A stretch of DNA of 64,000 nucleotides from Catonella morbi ATCC 51271 (GCF_000160035.2 NZ_KI535366.1:544112-608111); one strand, 5' to 3'; numbered from the stretch's first letter, positions 38,546 to 47,171 are shown. Numbers and translations are program-made. The notes: generated from the letters alone by a model not told the origin.

Positions 38546-40393
38546 ATGGAAAGTAAAATGTTTTGTTATCAGTGTCAGGAAACTGCAGGCGGAAAAGGCT
38601 GTTCAGTAAGCGGTGTCTGTGGTAAGACTCCTGAAGTAGCTAATATTCAGGATCTTTTAATTTATGTAACCAAGGGAATTTCAGCTGTAACTACTGCCCT
38701 CAGAAAAGAAGGTACTCCTGTCAGTGCGGAAGTAAACCACCTTATCACACTCAATCTGTTTATTACAATCACAAATGCAAACTTTGATAAGGAGGCTATT
38801 GAAGCTAAGATAATAGAAACTCTTACTGTTAAAGAAGAGCTTTTAAAGGGTGTGAAGGATACAGTCTGTCTTCCTGCTGCCGCTCTTTGGAACGGTGATG
38901 AGGCAACCTTCCCTGAGAAGGCTAAAACCGTAGGTGTACTTTCTACCGAAGATGAAGATATCCGTTCTCTTCGTGAGCTTATAATCTATGGTCTTAAGGG
39001 GCTTTCAGCTTATTCAAAGCATGCTAATGCCCTTCTTAAGGATGATGAGGAAGTAGATATCTTTTTACAGAGAGCACTTGCTGCAACCCTTGATGACAGT
39101 CTTACTGTAGATGAACTTATAGCACTTACCCTTGAAACAGGTAAATACGGCGTGTCGGGTATGGCTCTTCTTGATACTGCAAACACCACTGCTTACGGTG
39201 ATCCTGAGATTACCAAGGTAAATATCGGTGTTGGCAAAAATCCCGGCATCCTCGTATCCGGACATGACCTTAGAGATATAGAAATGCTGCTTGAACAGAC
39301 ACAGGGTACCGGTGTTGATGTGTATACACACTCAGAAATGCTTCCTGCACACTACTATCCTGAACTTAAGAAATATACAAATCTTGTAGGTAACTACGGT
39401 AATGCCTGGTGGAAACAGAAAGAGGAGTTTGAGAGCTTTAACGGACCTATCCTTATGACTACAAACTGTATAGTTCCTCCTAAAGACAGCTATAAAGACA
39501 GACTTTATACTACAGGCTCTGCAGGTTTCCCGGGCTGCAAGCATATCCCCGGAAAATATGGTGAAACTAAAGATTTTTCAGCAATTATCGAGCAGGCTAA
39601 GAAATGTCCTCCTCCTACAGAAATTGAGACAGGAGAGATTATCGGCGGTTTTGCACACAGCCAGGTATTTTCTCTTGCAGGAGAGGTTGTTTCAGCAGTT
39701 AAATCCGGTGCTATCAGCCGTTTTGTAGTTATGGCAGGCTGTGACGGCAGAGCTAAGAGCCGTAACTATTACACCGATTTTGCCAAGGCTCTACCAAAGA
39801 GTGCGGTTATACTTACAGCAGGCTGTGCCAAGTATAAGTACAATAAGCTTGATTTAGGTGATATCAACGGCATACCTAGAGTACTTGATGCAGGTCAGTG
39901 TAATGATTCATACTCACTTGCAGTTATCGCACTTAAGCTTAAGGAAGTATTCGGAGTAGAGAGTATAAATGACCTTCCTATTACATATAATATAGCCTGG
40001 TATGAGCAGAAAGCAGTTATAGTTCTTCTTGCCCTCCTCTACCTCGGAGTTAAGGATATTCACTTAGGACCTACACTTCCTGCCTTTCTCAGCCCAAATG
40101 TAGCGAAAGTTCTTGTAGAGAACTTCGGTATAGCAGGAATCGGAACTGTAGAAGACGATATAGAGCTTTTCTTTGGAAAGTCTTCAAACAGCAGTGATAA
40201 GATTACAGGTGATATGCTTATGGGTGATATATTACAGGTATATCCGGATGCTGCAGAGGTACTTATGGATGCAGGAATGCATTGTATAGGCTGCCCATCT
40301 TCACTTATGGAATCACTTGATGATGCATGCCTTGTACACGGTCTTGATTCCGATGAGCTTTTAGAAAAATTAAATGAAGTTGCAAATGCATAA
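38546..40393 (+). CDS. hcp: Hybrid cluster protein (hydroxylamine/NO reductase) fused to DUF1858
   Basis: A 615-residue protein. Residues 1-550 are a class III-like Hcp: the N-terminal iron-sulfur ligands are C7, C10, C19 and C25 ([10 protein letters not shown]...CSVSGVCG), and later [45 protein letters not shown] and [10 protein letters not shown] hold the hybrid cluster ligands. Hcp acts in nitrosative stress as NO or hydroxylamine reductase. The last 60 residues form a DUF1858 domain ([19 protein letters not shown], with CIGC), an extension absent from the usual 530-550 residue Hcp. GGAGG lies seven bases before the ATG. Confidence 0.93.
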   Translation: MESKMFCYQCQETAGGKGCSVSGVCGKTPEVANIQDLLIYVTKGISAVTTALRKEGTPVSAEVNHLITLNLFITITNANFDKEAIEAKIIETLTVKEELLKGVKDTVCLPAAALWNGDEATFPEKAKTVGVLSTEDEDIRSLRELIIYGLKGLSAYSKHANALLKDDEEVDIFLQRALAATLDDSLTVDELIALTLETGKYGVSGMALLDTANTTAYGDPEITKVNIGVGKNPGILVSGHDLRDIEMLLEQTQGTGVDVYTHSEMLPAHYYPELKKYTNLVGNYGNAWWKQKEEFESFNGPILMTTNCIVPPKDSYKDRLYTTGSAGFPGCKHIPGKYGETKDFSAIIEQAKKCPPPTEIETGEIIGGFAHSQVFSLAGEVVSAVKSGAISRFVVMAGCDGRAKSRNYYTDFAKALPKSAVILTAGCAKYKYNKLDLGDINGIPRVLDAGQCNDSYSLAVIALKLKEVFGVESINDLPITYNIAWYEQKAVIVLLALLYLGVKDIHLGPTLPAFLSPNVAKVLVENFGIAGIGTVEDDIELFFGKSSNSSDKITGDMLMGDILQVYPDAAEVLMDAGMHCIGCPSSLMESLDDACLVHGLDSDELLEKLNEVANA

Positions 40394-40433
40394 GTTTAAT
40401 GTTAATGTTGTTAGTTGCGTAGTCTAAATATAA

Positions 40434-40497
40434 ATTAAAAGCACATATTCTAAGCTTTCCGTTTAAGGATTATACACTTAGTTTATGTGCTTTTAAT
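40434..40497. terminator. Bidirectional terminator between hcp and the glutaredoxin-like gene
   Basis: ATTAAAAGCACATA (40434-40447) pairs perfectly with TATGTGCTTTTAAT (40484-40497), 14 bp, giving a T-run on both strands. The large loop contains a further CTAAG/CTTAG pair. It serves the two convergent genes. Confidence 0.78.
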
Positions 40498-40511
40498 ATT
40501 CTAAATAAAAA

Positions 40512-40790
40512 TTATGCCAGATAAACGGGTTCCAGTCCTTTATTTCTGAGATACGTCTCCCAATCAGTAAATACAGTTCCGTCCTCATCTATGCAGGCAG
40601 GATAACAGATATCATATACCTTTTTAAGCCTGTCAAATACCGGATTGGTATCTCTATGATAAAGAAATTCTTTTAAATACTGCAAATTTGTATGTACATC
40701 TAAAAATTTGTACTCCACACCATATTTGTCAAAATTATACTTACAATTCTGACAATCAGGGCACATTGCACTTCCATAAATTGTAATCAT
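40512..40790 (-). CDS. Glutaredoxin-like protein
   Basis: A 92-residue thioredoxin-fold protein with the redox motif CPDC at residues 10-13, followed by another cysteine at 16. The N-terminus MITIYGSAMCPDC and the following YKFLDV strand match glutaredoxin-like proteins of Clostridia. It is convergent with hcp. Substrate unknown; a role in thiol repair after nitrosative or oxidative stress is a guess from the neighbour. Confidence 0.75.
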   Translation of the reverse strand: MITIYGSAMCPDCQNCKYNFDKYGVEYKFLDVHTNLQYLKEFLYHRDTNPVFDRLKKVYDICYPACIDEDGTVFTDWETYLRNKGLEPVYLA

Positions 40791-41000
40791 TTTTTACCCA
40801 GCCTTTCCGTGACTATATATATTTATAATAAGTCTAAATTAATCACACCATAGATTACAGACCTCTTGTTCTGTATATTACAGTAGAAGAAGCAGTTTTA
40901 GGTCTATACCTGTGTGGTGTATTATCAAACGTCTGCAAAATATCGTAGTTCTATGCCTGTGCCTTGATTACGATACTTCACAAGATGTTTCGCTAATAAT

Positions 41001-41825
41001 TTAGTATAAGTTATACTTCTCTCCTGACTTTATCGCCTTTTTAACACCTGATTTAGTAGTTACTCCTATCATATTTTTAGCAAACTGAGGGTAATCGTTT
41101 ACAAACTCATCCACCACCTCATACATTCCATGTAACTGCATCGGTGACCAGGTCTTATAATCAGCTACTTCCATGTATCTTTTAATTGTACGCACACCTA
41201 TATCGCCATACTTTGGCTCAAGAGGCAGCATAGCATAATCAAAGTTCCTTCCCTTAAGCTTCTCGGTGTACTTTTCAAACTCATCCTCACAATGCTCAAG
41301 ATAATTATCATAATCAGCTATATTCAGTTCAGGATGCTCTAATTTCATTTTTTCATACCATTTGTTATAGTCTTCTTCCGAAGCTGTCTGATTAAGATAA
41401 AGAGTTCCGCCATGGAAAATAGTTTTTCCTCCGATTTCAACTATAAAAGCCACCCCGTTTTCTGTTGCGGTAACAGAGCTTACAAGCATTTCTTCATTTT
41501 CAGAATAAAGACGTGCCTCTCCGGCAAAGCAGCTTACATGATCCTGAATTTTTTCAGGCAGGCTGTCTAAAAATGTATCCACCTCGGAAATCGAATGGTC
41601 ATATCCTATGAAAATCTCCGCATGCGGAAGCTGTTCAACCGCTCCGAATATTTCCGGTCTGAAATGTCCCTGATTGATATTGCTTGCAAATATATAAACC
41701 GGTTTTTCTCCCCTTAGAGGCGGAATTTCTCCCTGATACCAGTCAAAAATCAAAGTTGCGCTCTCAAGTTCAAGCAAAAACCCGCTATGTCCCAAATATA
41801 TACCTTTATCCTGAAAATCTGCCAC
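41001..41825 (-). CDS. Metallo-beta-lactamase-fold protein with degenerate metal site
   Basis: A 274-residue protein resembling UlaG-like metallo-beta-lactamase-fold hydrolases: YLGHSGFLLELES near the start and IFHGGTLYLNQ later correspond to the usual strand-H-S-F-L and HAGDLN motifs. The central metal motif HxHxDH reads NINQGH, and the late aspartate of HAGD is Thr, so most metal ligands are missing and normal hydrolase activity is doubtful. The start is GTG at 41825, eight bases after GGAGG; the longer ATG frame (41873) has no ribosome binding site. It lies downstream of the tetR gene in the same direction. Confidence 0.7.
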   Translation of the reverse strand: MADFQDKGIYLGHSGFLLELESATLIFDWYQGEIPPLRGEKPVYIFASNINQGHFRPEIFGAVEQLPHAEIFIGYDHSISEVDTFLDSLPEKIQDHVSCFAGEARLYSENEEMLVSSVTATENGVAFIVEIGGKTIFHGGTLYLNQTASEEDYNKWYEKMKLEHPELNIADYDNYLEHCEDEFEKYTEKLKGRNFDYAMLPLEPKYGDIGVRTIKRYMEVADYKTWSPMQLHGMYEVVDEFVNDYPQFAKNMIGVTTKSGVKKAIKSGEKYNLY

Positions 41826-41924
41826 TATCTTGTCCTCCAAAATTGAATAATCATCTTTTACAGTATAACACATAAATGTTACAACTAAAAGTTTTTTTAA
41901 CAGGAAATTTCTCCGATTATTATA

Positions 41925-42479
41925 TCAATTTAAGTCTGCAAATTTATTTATCGTGTTTATAATTTCCTGTAAAAATTCAACCATTTCTTCTATTGATTGC
42001 TTAAATCCTCCATGAATCCATTGTCTTAAAACACTGTTACACCCATCTGCTATAAAATAATACAGCCATTCCTGCTTTTCCTCAGGAAGCTTAGGGAAAA
42101 ATTCCAGAATCACTTTTTTATTATCCTCATAACAAAGCGAAAACAGTCTCTCACGAAACAACTTGCCTTCACTTTCAGAAAAAAGCATAACATACGTCTC
42201 CCTTTTCTCAGATATATCGGTAAGGATTGTTGTAAATATGTCTGAAAGGCCGGATTTGTTAATATGAGCCAAGTGTAATTGTAAGTTATCTATAAGCTCA
42301 TCCTCTATCTGCTCTAATAAATCGTAGGTATCCTTGTAATATTTATAAAAGGTTGTGCGGTTCACTCCCGCAACAGTACATATTTCTTTAACAGTTACCT
42401 TAGTTAAAGGCTTTTGCTTTAAGATACTAAAAAAAGCCTCCCTTATCATTAGGTTAGTTAGCTTAACTCTGACATCCAT
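41925..42479 (-). CDS. TetR family transcriptional regulator
   Basis: A 184-residue regulator. The N-terminal helix-turn-helix is KVTVKEICTVAGVNRTTFYKYYKDTYDLLEQIE, the standard TetR pattern; the C-terminal part (EEKQEWLYYFIADGCNSVLRQWI) is the TetR_C ligand domain of the YbaF/DhaS type. The start ATG at 42479 follows GGAGAAAAT; a longer frame crosses the promoter. It is divergent from the Ntn-hydrolase gene, and both share the 173-base gap with TGTTG/CAACA and GTTTAC/GTAAAC repeats. Confidence 0.85.
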   Translation of the reverse strand: MDVRVKLTNLMIREAFFSILKQKPLTKVTVKEICTVAGVNRTTFYKYYKDTYDLLEQIEDELIDNLQLHLAHINKSGLSDIFTTILTDISEKRETYVMLFSESEGKLFRERLFSLCYEDNKKVILEFFPKLPEEKQEWLYYFIADGCNSVLRQWIHGGFKQSIEEMVEFLQEIINTINKFADLN

Positions 42480-42512
42480 ATTTTCTCCGTTTATCAACAC
42501 AATCATCATAAT

Positions 42513-42529
42513 TGTTGTTTTAATCAACA
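42513..42529. promoter_or_regulatory. Operator candidate of the tetR gene
   Basis: The imperfect palindrome TGTTGTTTTAATCAACA lies between the probable -10 of tetR (TATATAG region) and its start codon. A second GTGTTGAT on the minus strand follows nearby. It suggests autorepression. The motif resembles the one at 38452-38467. Confidence 0.45.
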
Positions 42530-42548
42530 CTATATATATTATTGATGA

Positions 42549-42620
42549 TTGATAGATTTTTTACATAAAATTATAATAATCTAGTCAAACAATAGGTGTT
42601 TACCAACTTATTGTAAACCT
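42549..42620 (+). promoter_or_regulatory. Promoter and operator of the Ntn-hydrolase gene
   Basis: TTGATA (42549-42554) and TATAAT (42572-42577) are 17 bases apart. Just past the expected start lies the inverted repeat GTTTAC-N9-GTAAAC (42598-42618), placed where a repressor would block early transcription. The divergent TetR protein is the likely binder. Confidence 0.55.
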
Positions 42621-42652
42621 ACATGAAGATTAAATCAACAAAAGGAGTTAAA

Positions 42653-43861
42653 ATGAACACAAAAAAAGGGCCGATCAGGCTGATTTCAGGTATATTCATT
42701 ACCATATCCTGTATAGTCATCATTCTTATTGCAGTGGTTTTTGTAATCTGGCACAACGAAATATCAACTGTAGCCTCAATTAAAAAAATCAGTGATGCCA
42801 ATCCGGAACACAGTGATGGTGCCGTGTATACTATGAAGGTATCGGGAGATTATTATTTTGATGATTTCTTAAAGCAGAACGGTGCAAAAAATGACAGTGA
42901 GCTTATAAGTTTCATTACCGGTAAGATTACCAAGGGTATCATCCCTATGAATATTAAGAACTCCGAGATTGCCTGCTCTGCATTTACAGCTTCAGCCAAT
43001 GACGGAAAACGCATTTTCGGACGTAACTATGATTTTAAAAAGACAAATACAATGATAGTTCATACCAAACCGGGAAACGGCAGACATGCTTCTGTTTCCA
43101 CTGTTGACCTTCAATTTGTAAGTGTTAATATTGATACGGGAATAACCGGAGTAAAAGATAAGATACTTTGTCTTGCTGCCCCTTATGCTCCTCTTGACGG
43201 AGTAAATGATGCGGGAGTAAGCTGTGGTATATTTATGTCCTATCAGGGAGAAAAAACTGTACCTACCGATATAAATACTGATAAGCCTGACCTCACAAGT
43301 ACGACTATGCTGAGAATGGTGCTTGATTATGCCGATAATGTTGAAGAAGCTGTTGAAATGATTAAAAAGTATGATTTGCATGACTCAGCCAAGACTTCTT
43401 ATCATTATATGATTGCAGATGCGACCGGTAAAAGTGCTGTTTTGGAATGGGTAAACGGCACAGACTCTACTGATAACGATGCTTCTAAAAGAAAGCTTAA
43501 TGTAATTTATAATGATCCTGCAAAGGATAGTAATTACCAGATAATTACCAACTACATACTTTCAGATGGTTATTATAAAGATGTGCCTGAGAAGGAAGCA
43601 CATGGTGTTGATCGTTTTCAGATGCTTAGTAGTGCTCTTGCTCCTAAAAACGGTGTGATAGCTGATGAAGAAGAAGGAATGAAAACTCTTGCCATAGTGG
43701 GACGCAGGGGAATGAAAAATGAGGACAGCAACTCTCTCACCATTCATAGTGTAGTCTACAACCTTACTGACAAGACCGCTCTTTGGGTGGATAACGAGCA
43801 TTATGGTGAAAAAGAGCATACCTTTGTTTTAGACCTAGAGAACACCAAGGCTTCAGAATAA
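42653..43861 (+). CDS. Linear amide C-N hydrolase (choloylglycine hydrolase family) with N-terminal membrane anchor
   Basis: A 402-residue protein with a membrane helix at residues 9-33 (ISGIFITISCIVIILIAVVF) and an extracytoplasmic Ntn-hydrolase domain. The nucleophile is probably C108 in EIACSAFTA, followed by GRNYDFKK (the GRNxDW motif), later APLDGVNDAGVSCG and NYILSDG. Bile salt hydrolases and penicillin V acylases belong to this family, but those are cytoplasmic and start with the cysteine; here the nucleophile lies 100 residues in, so cleavage before C108 would be needed. Substrate unknown. GGAG lies eight bases before the ATG. The divergent TetR protein probably controls it. Confidence 0.8.
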   Translation: MNTKKGPIRLISGIFITISCIVIILIAVVFVIWHNEISTVASIKKISDANPEHSDGAVYTMKVSGDYYFDDFLKQNGAKNDSELISFITGKITKGIIPMNIKNSEIACSAFTASANDGKRIFGRNYDFKKTNTMIVHTKPGNGRHASVSTVDLQFVSVNIDTGITGVKDKILCLAAPYAPLDGVNDAGVSCGIFMSYQGEKTVPTDINTDKPDLTSTTMLRMVLDYADNVEEAVEMIKKYDLHDSAKTSYHYMIADATGKSAVLEWVNGTDSTDNDASKRKLNVIYNDPAKDSNYQIITNYILSDGYYKDVPEKEAHGVDRFQMLSSALAPKNGVIADEEEGMKTLAIVGRRGMKNEDSNSLTIHSVVYNLTDKTALWVDNEHYGEKEHTFVLDLENTKASE

Positions 43862-43910
43862 TGCCTTTACAAGTAAAATTAGATTGATATTACAGCTGAT
43901 ACATAAAAAG

Positions 43911-43950
43911 TGGCTATCTCATAGTTTTAACGAGATAGTCATTTTATTTT
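43911..43950. terminator. Terminator between Ntn-hydrolase and fic genes
   Basis: GGCTATCTC (43912-43920) pairs with GAGATAGTC (43932-43940) with one G-T pair, and T-runs follow on both strands (ATTTTATTTT on plus, TTTTT on minus). It serves both convergent genes. Confidence 0.75.
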
Positions 43951-44554
43951 ACAGTTCTTCTGTTTTATAGGTAGCATATCCTTCATAATAATAGCTGTAA
44001 TCAATACCCTTCATATATACTTCTCTGTCATCTGTTTTGTCGGTCAAGGCCACGTAAAGAAGGTGTTTTATCTCCATGTCTTTTATCGGACTCCTCTCCA
44101 TCGCCAATAAATAATCATCTTTGTCTACCTTGCTCCAGTCTACCACCTTATTAAGTGTTGATTTTAAGATTAAGTCCAGCCATATTCTCGTACTTCTTCC
44201 GTTTCCTTCTCTGAAAGGGTGGGCAATATTCATTTCAACATACTTTTCTATGATTTCATCAAAGGTTGATTGTGGCATTTTTTCTATACTCTTAAGAGCT
44301 TCATTAAGATAGATTGCAGGAGCAAATCTAAAGTTTCCCTTTGCTATATTAACTGTTCTTAGCTGACCTGCAAATTCGTATATATCTTCAAATAAATATT
44401 TATGAATTTGAATAAGTGCTTCTAGTGAACCTGCCTGTAAACTATTTAAAAATCCTGTCTGAAACATTTCCAACGCTTTTTTCTTACTGATTTTTTCTTC
44501 TTCATCAGCAAGTTTAAAAGAATCACTTATACCCAGTTTATTATCAAGTAACAT
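43949..44554 (-). CDS. Fic family protein with C-terminal inhibitory helix (class III type)
   Basis: A 201-residue Fic protein. The active-site loop is HPFREGNGRSTR at residues 112-123, matching HxFx(D/E)GNGRxxR, so transfer of AMP from ATP to a target hydroxyl is expected. The C-terminal stretch SYYYEG (S187, E191, G192) fits the inhibitory motif (S/T)xxxE(G/N) found at the C-terminus of class III Fic proteins such as that of Neisseria, so the protein should be self-inhibited and needs no separate antitoxin; none is encoded next to it. Ribosome binding site AAAGGGG. Target unknown. Confidence 0.87.
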   Translation of the reverse strand: MLLDNKLGISDSFKLADEEEKISKKKALEMFQTGFLNSLQAGSLEALIQIHKYLFEDIYEFAGQLRTVNIAKGNFRFAPAIYLNEALKSIEKMPQSTFDEIIEKYVEMNIAHPFREGNGRSTRIWLDLILKSTLNKVVDWSKVDKDDYLLAMERSPIKDMEIKHLLYVALTDKTDDREVYMKGIDYSYYYEGYATYKTEEL

Positions 44555-44595
44555 TTTTTATCCCCTTTAAAAATAGTATGTTTATCTGCATTATA

Positions 44596-44811
44596 TTATA
44601 TGATGTGGGTGTCAAAAGTATTTGACACCCAATTATACAGGATTGCTTCGGCTTCACCTCCCGCAATCCTTGTAAAAATATTCGTAATCCGCTCATTTTT
44701 TTGCAAAAAACGGCTACTTACTCATATTTTTTGCGTGTCAAAAGATAATAAATTCTCTTGCAAGCAAGCTTGCATCGAATTTTTATACTTTTGACACTTG
44801 TATCATTATAT
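44596..44811. repeat. MITE-like repeat with GTGTCAAAAG ends, copy 1
   Basis: The left end contains GATGTGGGTGTCAAAAG and at once the hairpin GGGTGTCAAA-AGTA-TTTGACACCC (44607-44630); the right end reads TACTTTTGACACTTGTATC and ATTATAT. The inside (ACAGGATTGC..., TTTTTTTGCAAAAAACGG, CGTGTCAAAAGAT, TTGCAAGCAAGC) matches the copy at 47529-47727 at about three quarters of positions by eye. It contains no ORF. The ends are inverted, as in miniature transposable elements. Confidence 0.72.
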
Positions 44812-44872
44812 CAAATAATTTGTGTTTTCAAAACTATTCTACTTAAAAATTTAGAATTTCTTAGCATTTCCC

Positions 44873-44900
44873 TTGACAAAATTTCTTTTTTTGGTATTAT
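44873..44900 (+). promoter_or_regulatory. Promoter of the ABC-F gene
   Basis: TTGACA (44873-44878) and TATTAT (44895-44900) are 16 bases apart, close to consensus. The start of transcription would be near 44907, leaving a 420-base leader before the ABC-F start codon. Confidence 0.75.
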
Positions 44901-44906
44901 AAAGAA

Positions 44907-45080
44907 GATAAAAATGAAAGGCACACAGTGACAGGTGACAGAATGATTAATAATAAGTAATTTAACAGAGTGATAGCAGACCAAAAGTTTTTAGAGACAG
45001 GTCTGTCAATTTTCCTGAATTAGATTACTTATAAATCTTGATTACCTGATTACCTGTGTATTTTTTGTATTTGGCAATGT
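44907..45080 (+). promoter_or_regulatory. Structured leader of the ABC-F gene, attenuator candidate
   Basis: The leader starts with two possible micro-ORFs (44914-44931 and 44943-44960, five codons each, weak ribosome binding sites). A 9-bp stem ATAAGTAAT (44953-44961) / ATTACTTAT (45024-45032) encloses CAGACC (44977-44982) / GGTCTG (45000-45005). After it, the repeated GATTACCT and CTGTGT are followed by TATTTTTTG (about 45062), a T-run suited for termination; CTGTGT can pair with ACACAG at 44923. ABC-F resistance genes are often controlled by such ribosome-sensing attenuators. The exact alternative folds were judged by eye. Confidence 0.45.
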
Positions 45081-45181
45081 ATCTTTATGAATTTTTAGCC
45101 AAGCACAAATTTATATGGTGTATATTTATCCGGTAGTGTAAAGATTGTAACATAGTCTGTTTCAGGAAATCTGAAGCAGGC

Positions 45182-45314
45182 TTTTTTGCTTAATAGGATT
45201 TTTCTTTGAAATTTCCTATTAAACAAAAATTTCCCCGAGGGATGCACAGCTCGTGGCAGGGAAGTTTGCCTCACGGCACCGCTCGCGCGCGAAGTATGTG
45301 CAAGAACACACTTT
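45182..45314. repeat. Two-hairpin repeat, copy D (degenerate)
   Basis: Fourth copy, inside the leader of the ABC-F gene and ending 16 bases before its start codon. The AT stem has mismatches (TTGCTTAATAGGATTTTTC against GAAATTTCCTATTAAACAA) and the GT hairpin is weakened (AAGTATGTG against AACACACTT) with its T-run broken to TTTATATT. This is the only copy located upstream of a gene it would silence if intact, and also the only one with both stems damaged. Confidence 0.82.
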
Positions 45315-45329
45315 ATATTAGGAGGATAT

Positions 45330-46862
45330 ATGTTACAGATAAAAAATTCAACCATTACACATAAAAAAGATTTGCGTATTATACTGAATGATTTTTCCTG
45401 TACCCTAAATGACGGAGATAAGGCTGTCATTATAGGCGAGGAAGGAAACGGAAAATCAACACTTTTAAAATGGATTTATGACGATAAACTTGTTGATGAT
45501 TACTGTGAAACCAAAGGGGAAATAATAAAAGCTAAAGAGCGTGTTGCTTATCTCCCACAGGAACTTCCGGCAGAGTATCTCAAATTAAGCATATATGAGT
45601 TTTTTATGCAAGAAGATAGTTTTCTCTCACAGGCTCCCAAGGCTCTCAGCAAAATGGCAAAAGATTTTAATCTTCCTACAGACTTTTTTTATAGCGAACA
45701 GCTAATGGGAACTCTTTCCGGGGGTGAAAAAGTAAAGGCAGGACTAATGAAACTTTTATTTTCAGAGCCGACTGTACTTCTGCTTGACGAACCTTCCAAT
45801 GACCTCGATATAGAAACTTTGGAACTCCTCGAGCATATAATAAAAGACTGGAAACATATTGTTTTATTTATCTCTCATGATGAGGTACTGATTGAAAACA
45901 CAGCCAATATGATAATCCATCTTGAACAGATTCAGAGAAAAACAGTAAGCAAGTATACGATAGCAAGGCTTCCTTATCTCAGATATAAAGAAGAACGTCT
46001 GACAAACTTTGAAAATCAGGAGAGACAGTATAAAAATGATAAACGTGCCAAAAAAATCCGTGATGAAAAATTAAAGCGCATTTATCAGAGTGTAGACCAT
46101 GCACAAGAAACTATATCTAGGAGTGATCCGGCCGGCGGAAGGCTTCTAAAGAAGAAAATGCATAGTGTAAAGTCTATGGCACATCGTTTTGAACGTGAAG
46201 ATGAAAATATGACAAATAAACCCGGGCAGGAAGATGCCATCTTTTTTAAGCTAGGAAGTAAAAATTCTGCTATTCCGGCAGGTAAAACAGTGATTGACTA
46301 TGAATTGTCTAAGCTTTTCACTCCTGACGGAAAGAGGATTCTCTCTGAAAATATTTTTCTAAAAATTCGCGGTTCTGAAAAAGTCTGTATCACAGGTAAA
46401 AACGGAGCGGGCAAAACAACTCTGCTTCATAAAATTGCTGAAAACCTGCTTGCCAGAACAGACATTAAGGCTGAGTATATGCCACAGAATTATGAAGAAT
46501 TATTGCAATTAAATATAACACCTGTAGAATATCTATGTCCAAGCGGAGATAAGGAAGAAAGTACCAAAATCCGTACTTATTTAGGTTCCCTAAACTATAC
46601 CACCGATGAAATGGAACATTCAATTTCCGAACTTTCCGGTGGACAGAAGGCAAAGATTTTCCTCTTAAAAATGAGTTTATCAGGTGCAAATGTACTTATC
46701 TTAGATGAACCGACAAGGAATTTCTCTCCTCTCTCCGGCCCTGTTATCAGGAAAATTCTAAGAGAGTTCCCCGGAGCAATTATCAGCATTTCTCATGACA
46801 GGAAGTTTATTGATGAGGTATGTGATAAGGTATACTTTTTGTCAAAAGATGGGTTAAAGTAA
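45330..46862 (+). CDS. ABC-F family ATPase (ribosome-protection type)
   Basis: A 510-residue protein of two ABC ATPase domains joined by a linker and without membrane segments. Domain 1 has GEEGNGKSTLL, the signature LSGGEKVKAGL and LLLDEPSNDLD; the charged linker (about residues 205-290) includes RQYKNDKRAKKIRDEKLKR; domain 2 has GKNGAGKTTLL, LSGGQKAKIFL and LILDEPTRNFS. ABC-F proteins bind the ribosomal E site; those with long linkers and 500-residue size often displace antibiotics (Msr/Lsa/Vga/Vml type). The specific drug cannot be told. GGAGG precedes the ATG. The long leader supports drug-inducible expression. Confidence 0.85.
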   Translation: MLQIKNSTITHKKDLRIILNDFSCTLNDGDKAVIIGEEGNGKSTLLKWIYDDKLVDDYCETKGEIIKAKERVAYLPQELPAEYLKLSIYEFFMQEDSFLSQAPKALSKMAKDFNLPTDFFYSEQLMGTLSGGEKVKAGLMKLLFSEPTVLLLDEPSNDLDIETLELLEHIIKDWKHIVLFISHDEVLIENTANMIIHLEQIQRKTVSKYTIARLPYLRYKEERLTNFENQERQYKNDKRAKKIRDEKLKRIYQSVDHAQETISRSDPAGGRLLKKKMHSVKSMAHRFEREDENMTNKPGQEDAIFFKLGSKNSAIPAGKTVIDYELSKLFTPDGKRILSENIFLKIRGSEKVCITGKNGAGKTTLLHKIAENLLARTDIKAEYMPQNYEELLQLNITPVEYLCPSGDKEESTKIRTYLGSLNYTTDEMEHSISELSGGQKAKIFLLKMSLSGANVLILDEPTRNFSPLSGPVIRKILREFPGAIISISHDRKFIDEVCDKVYFLSKDGLK

Positions 46863-46926
46863 TATTTTACTAATAATATTGATTAAAATTTTGTCTTATG
46901 ATATTATTGCAACAGGAGGTATTTTA

Positions 46927-46959
46927 ATGAAAATCTTCCATAGCACAGACAAAATTTAA
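46927..46959 (+). pseudogene. Short truncated reading frame with good ribosome binding site
   Basis: CAGGAGGT seven bases upstream is followed by ATG and only ten codons (MKIFHSTDKI, then TAA). The start resembles DUF3990-like proteins (xxxYHGS), so this could be the start of a lost gene; the following 200 bases up to the RelB gene hold no convincing coding frame. Very short, so the call is weak. Confidence 0.25.
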
Positions 46960-47171
46960 TTGTTTGAATGTTCACCGGATATTGTAACTTTTGAGGTAAA
47001 TAATCCGGGCTTATTTTTGCTTTTAATTCTGAGAATACTGTCAATACTGCCAGATATGGCCATTAAAGTCAACATTACAAATATAAACAAATTATCTGTA
47101 TGGAGACTTCCCATTTTCAAAACAAATCAGAATGCTTTCCTGTTCGGGAGGCTGTAAGGATCAACTGAGAT

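Noticed and set aside
46960-47157. 65-codon plus-strand ORF before the RelB gene
   Set aside because: Starts at TTG without ribosome binding site, hydrophobic and low complexity, no family resemblance.
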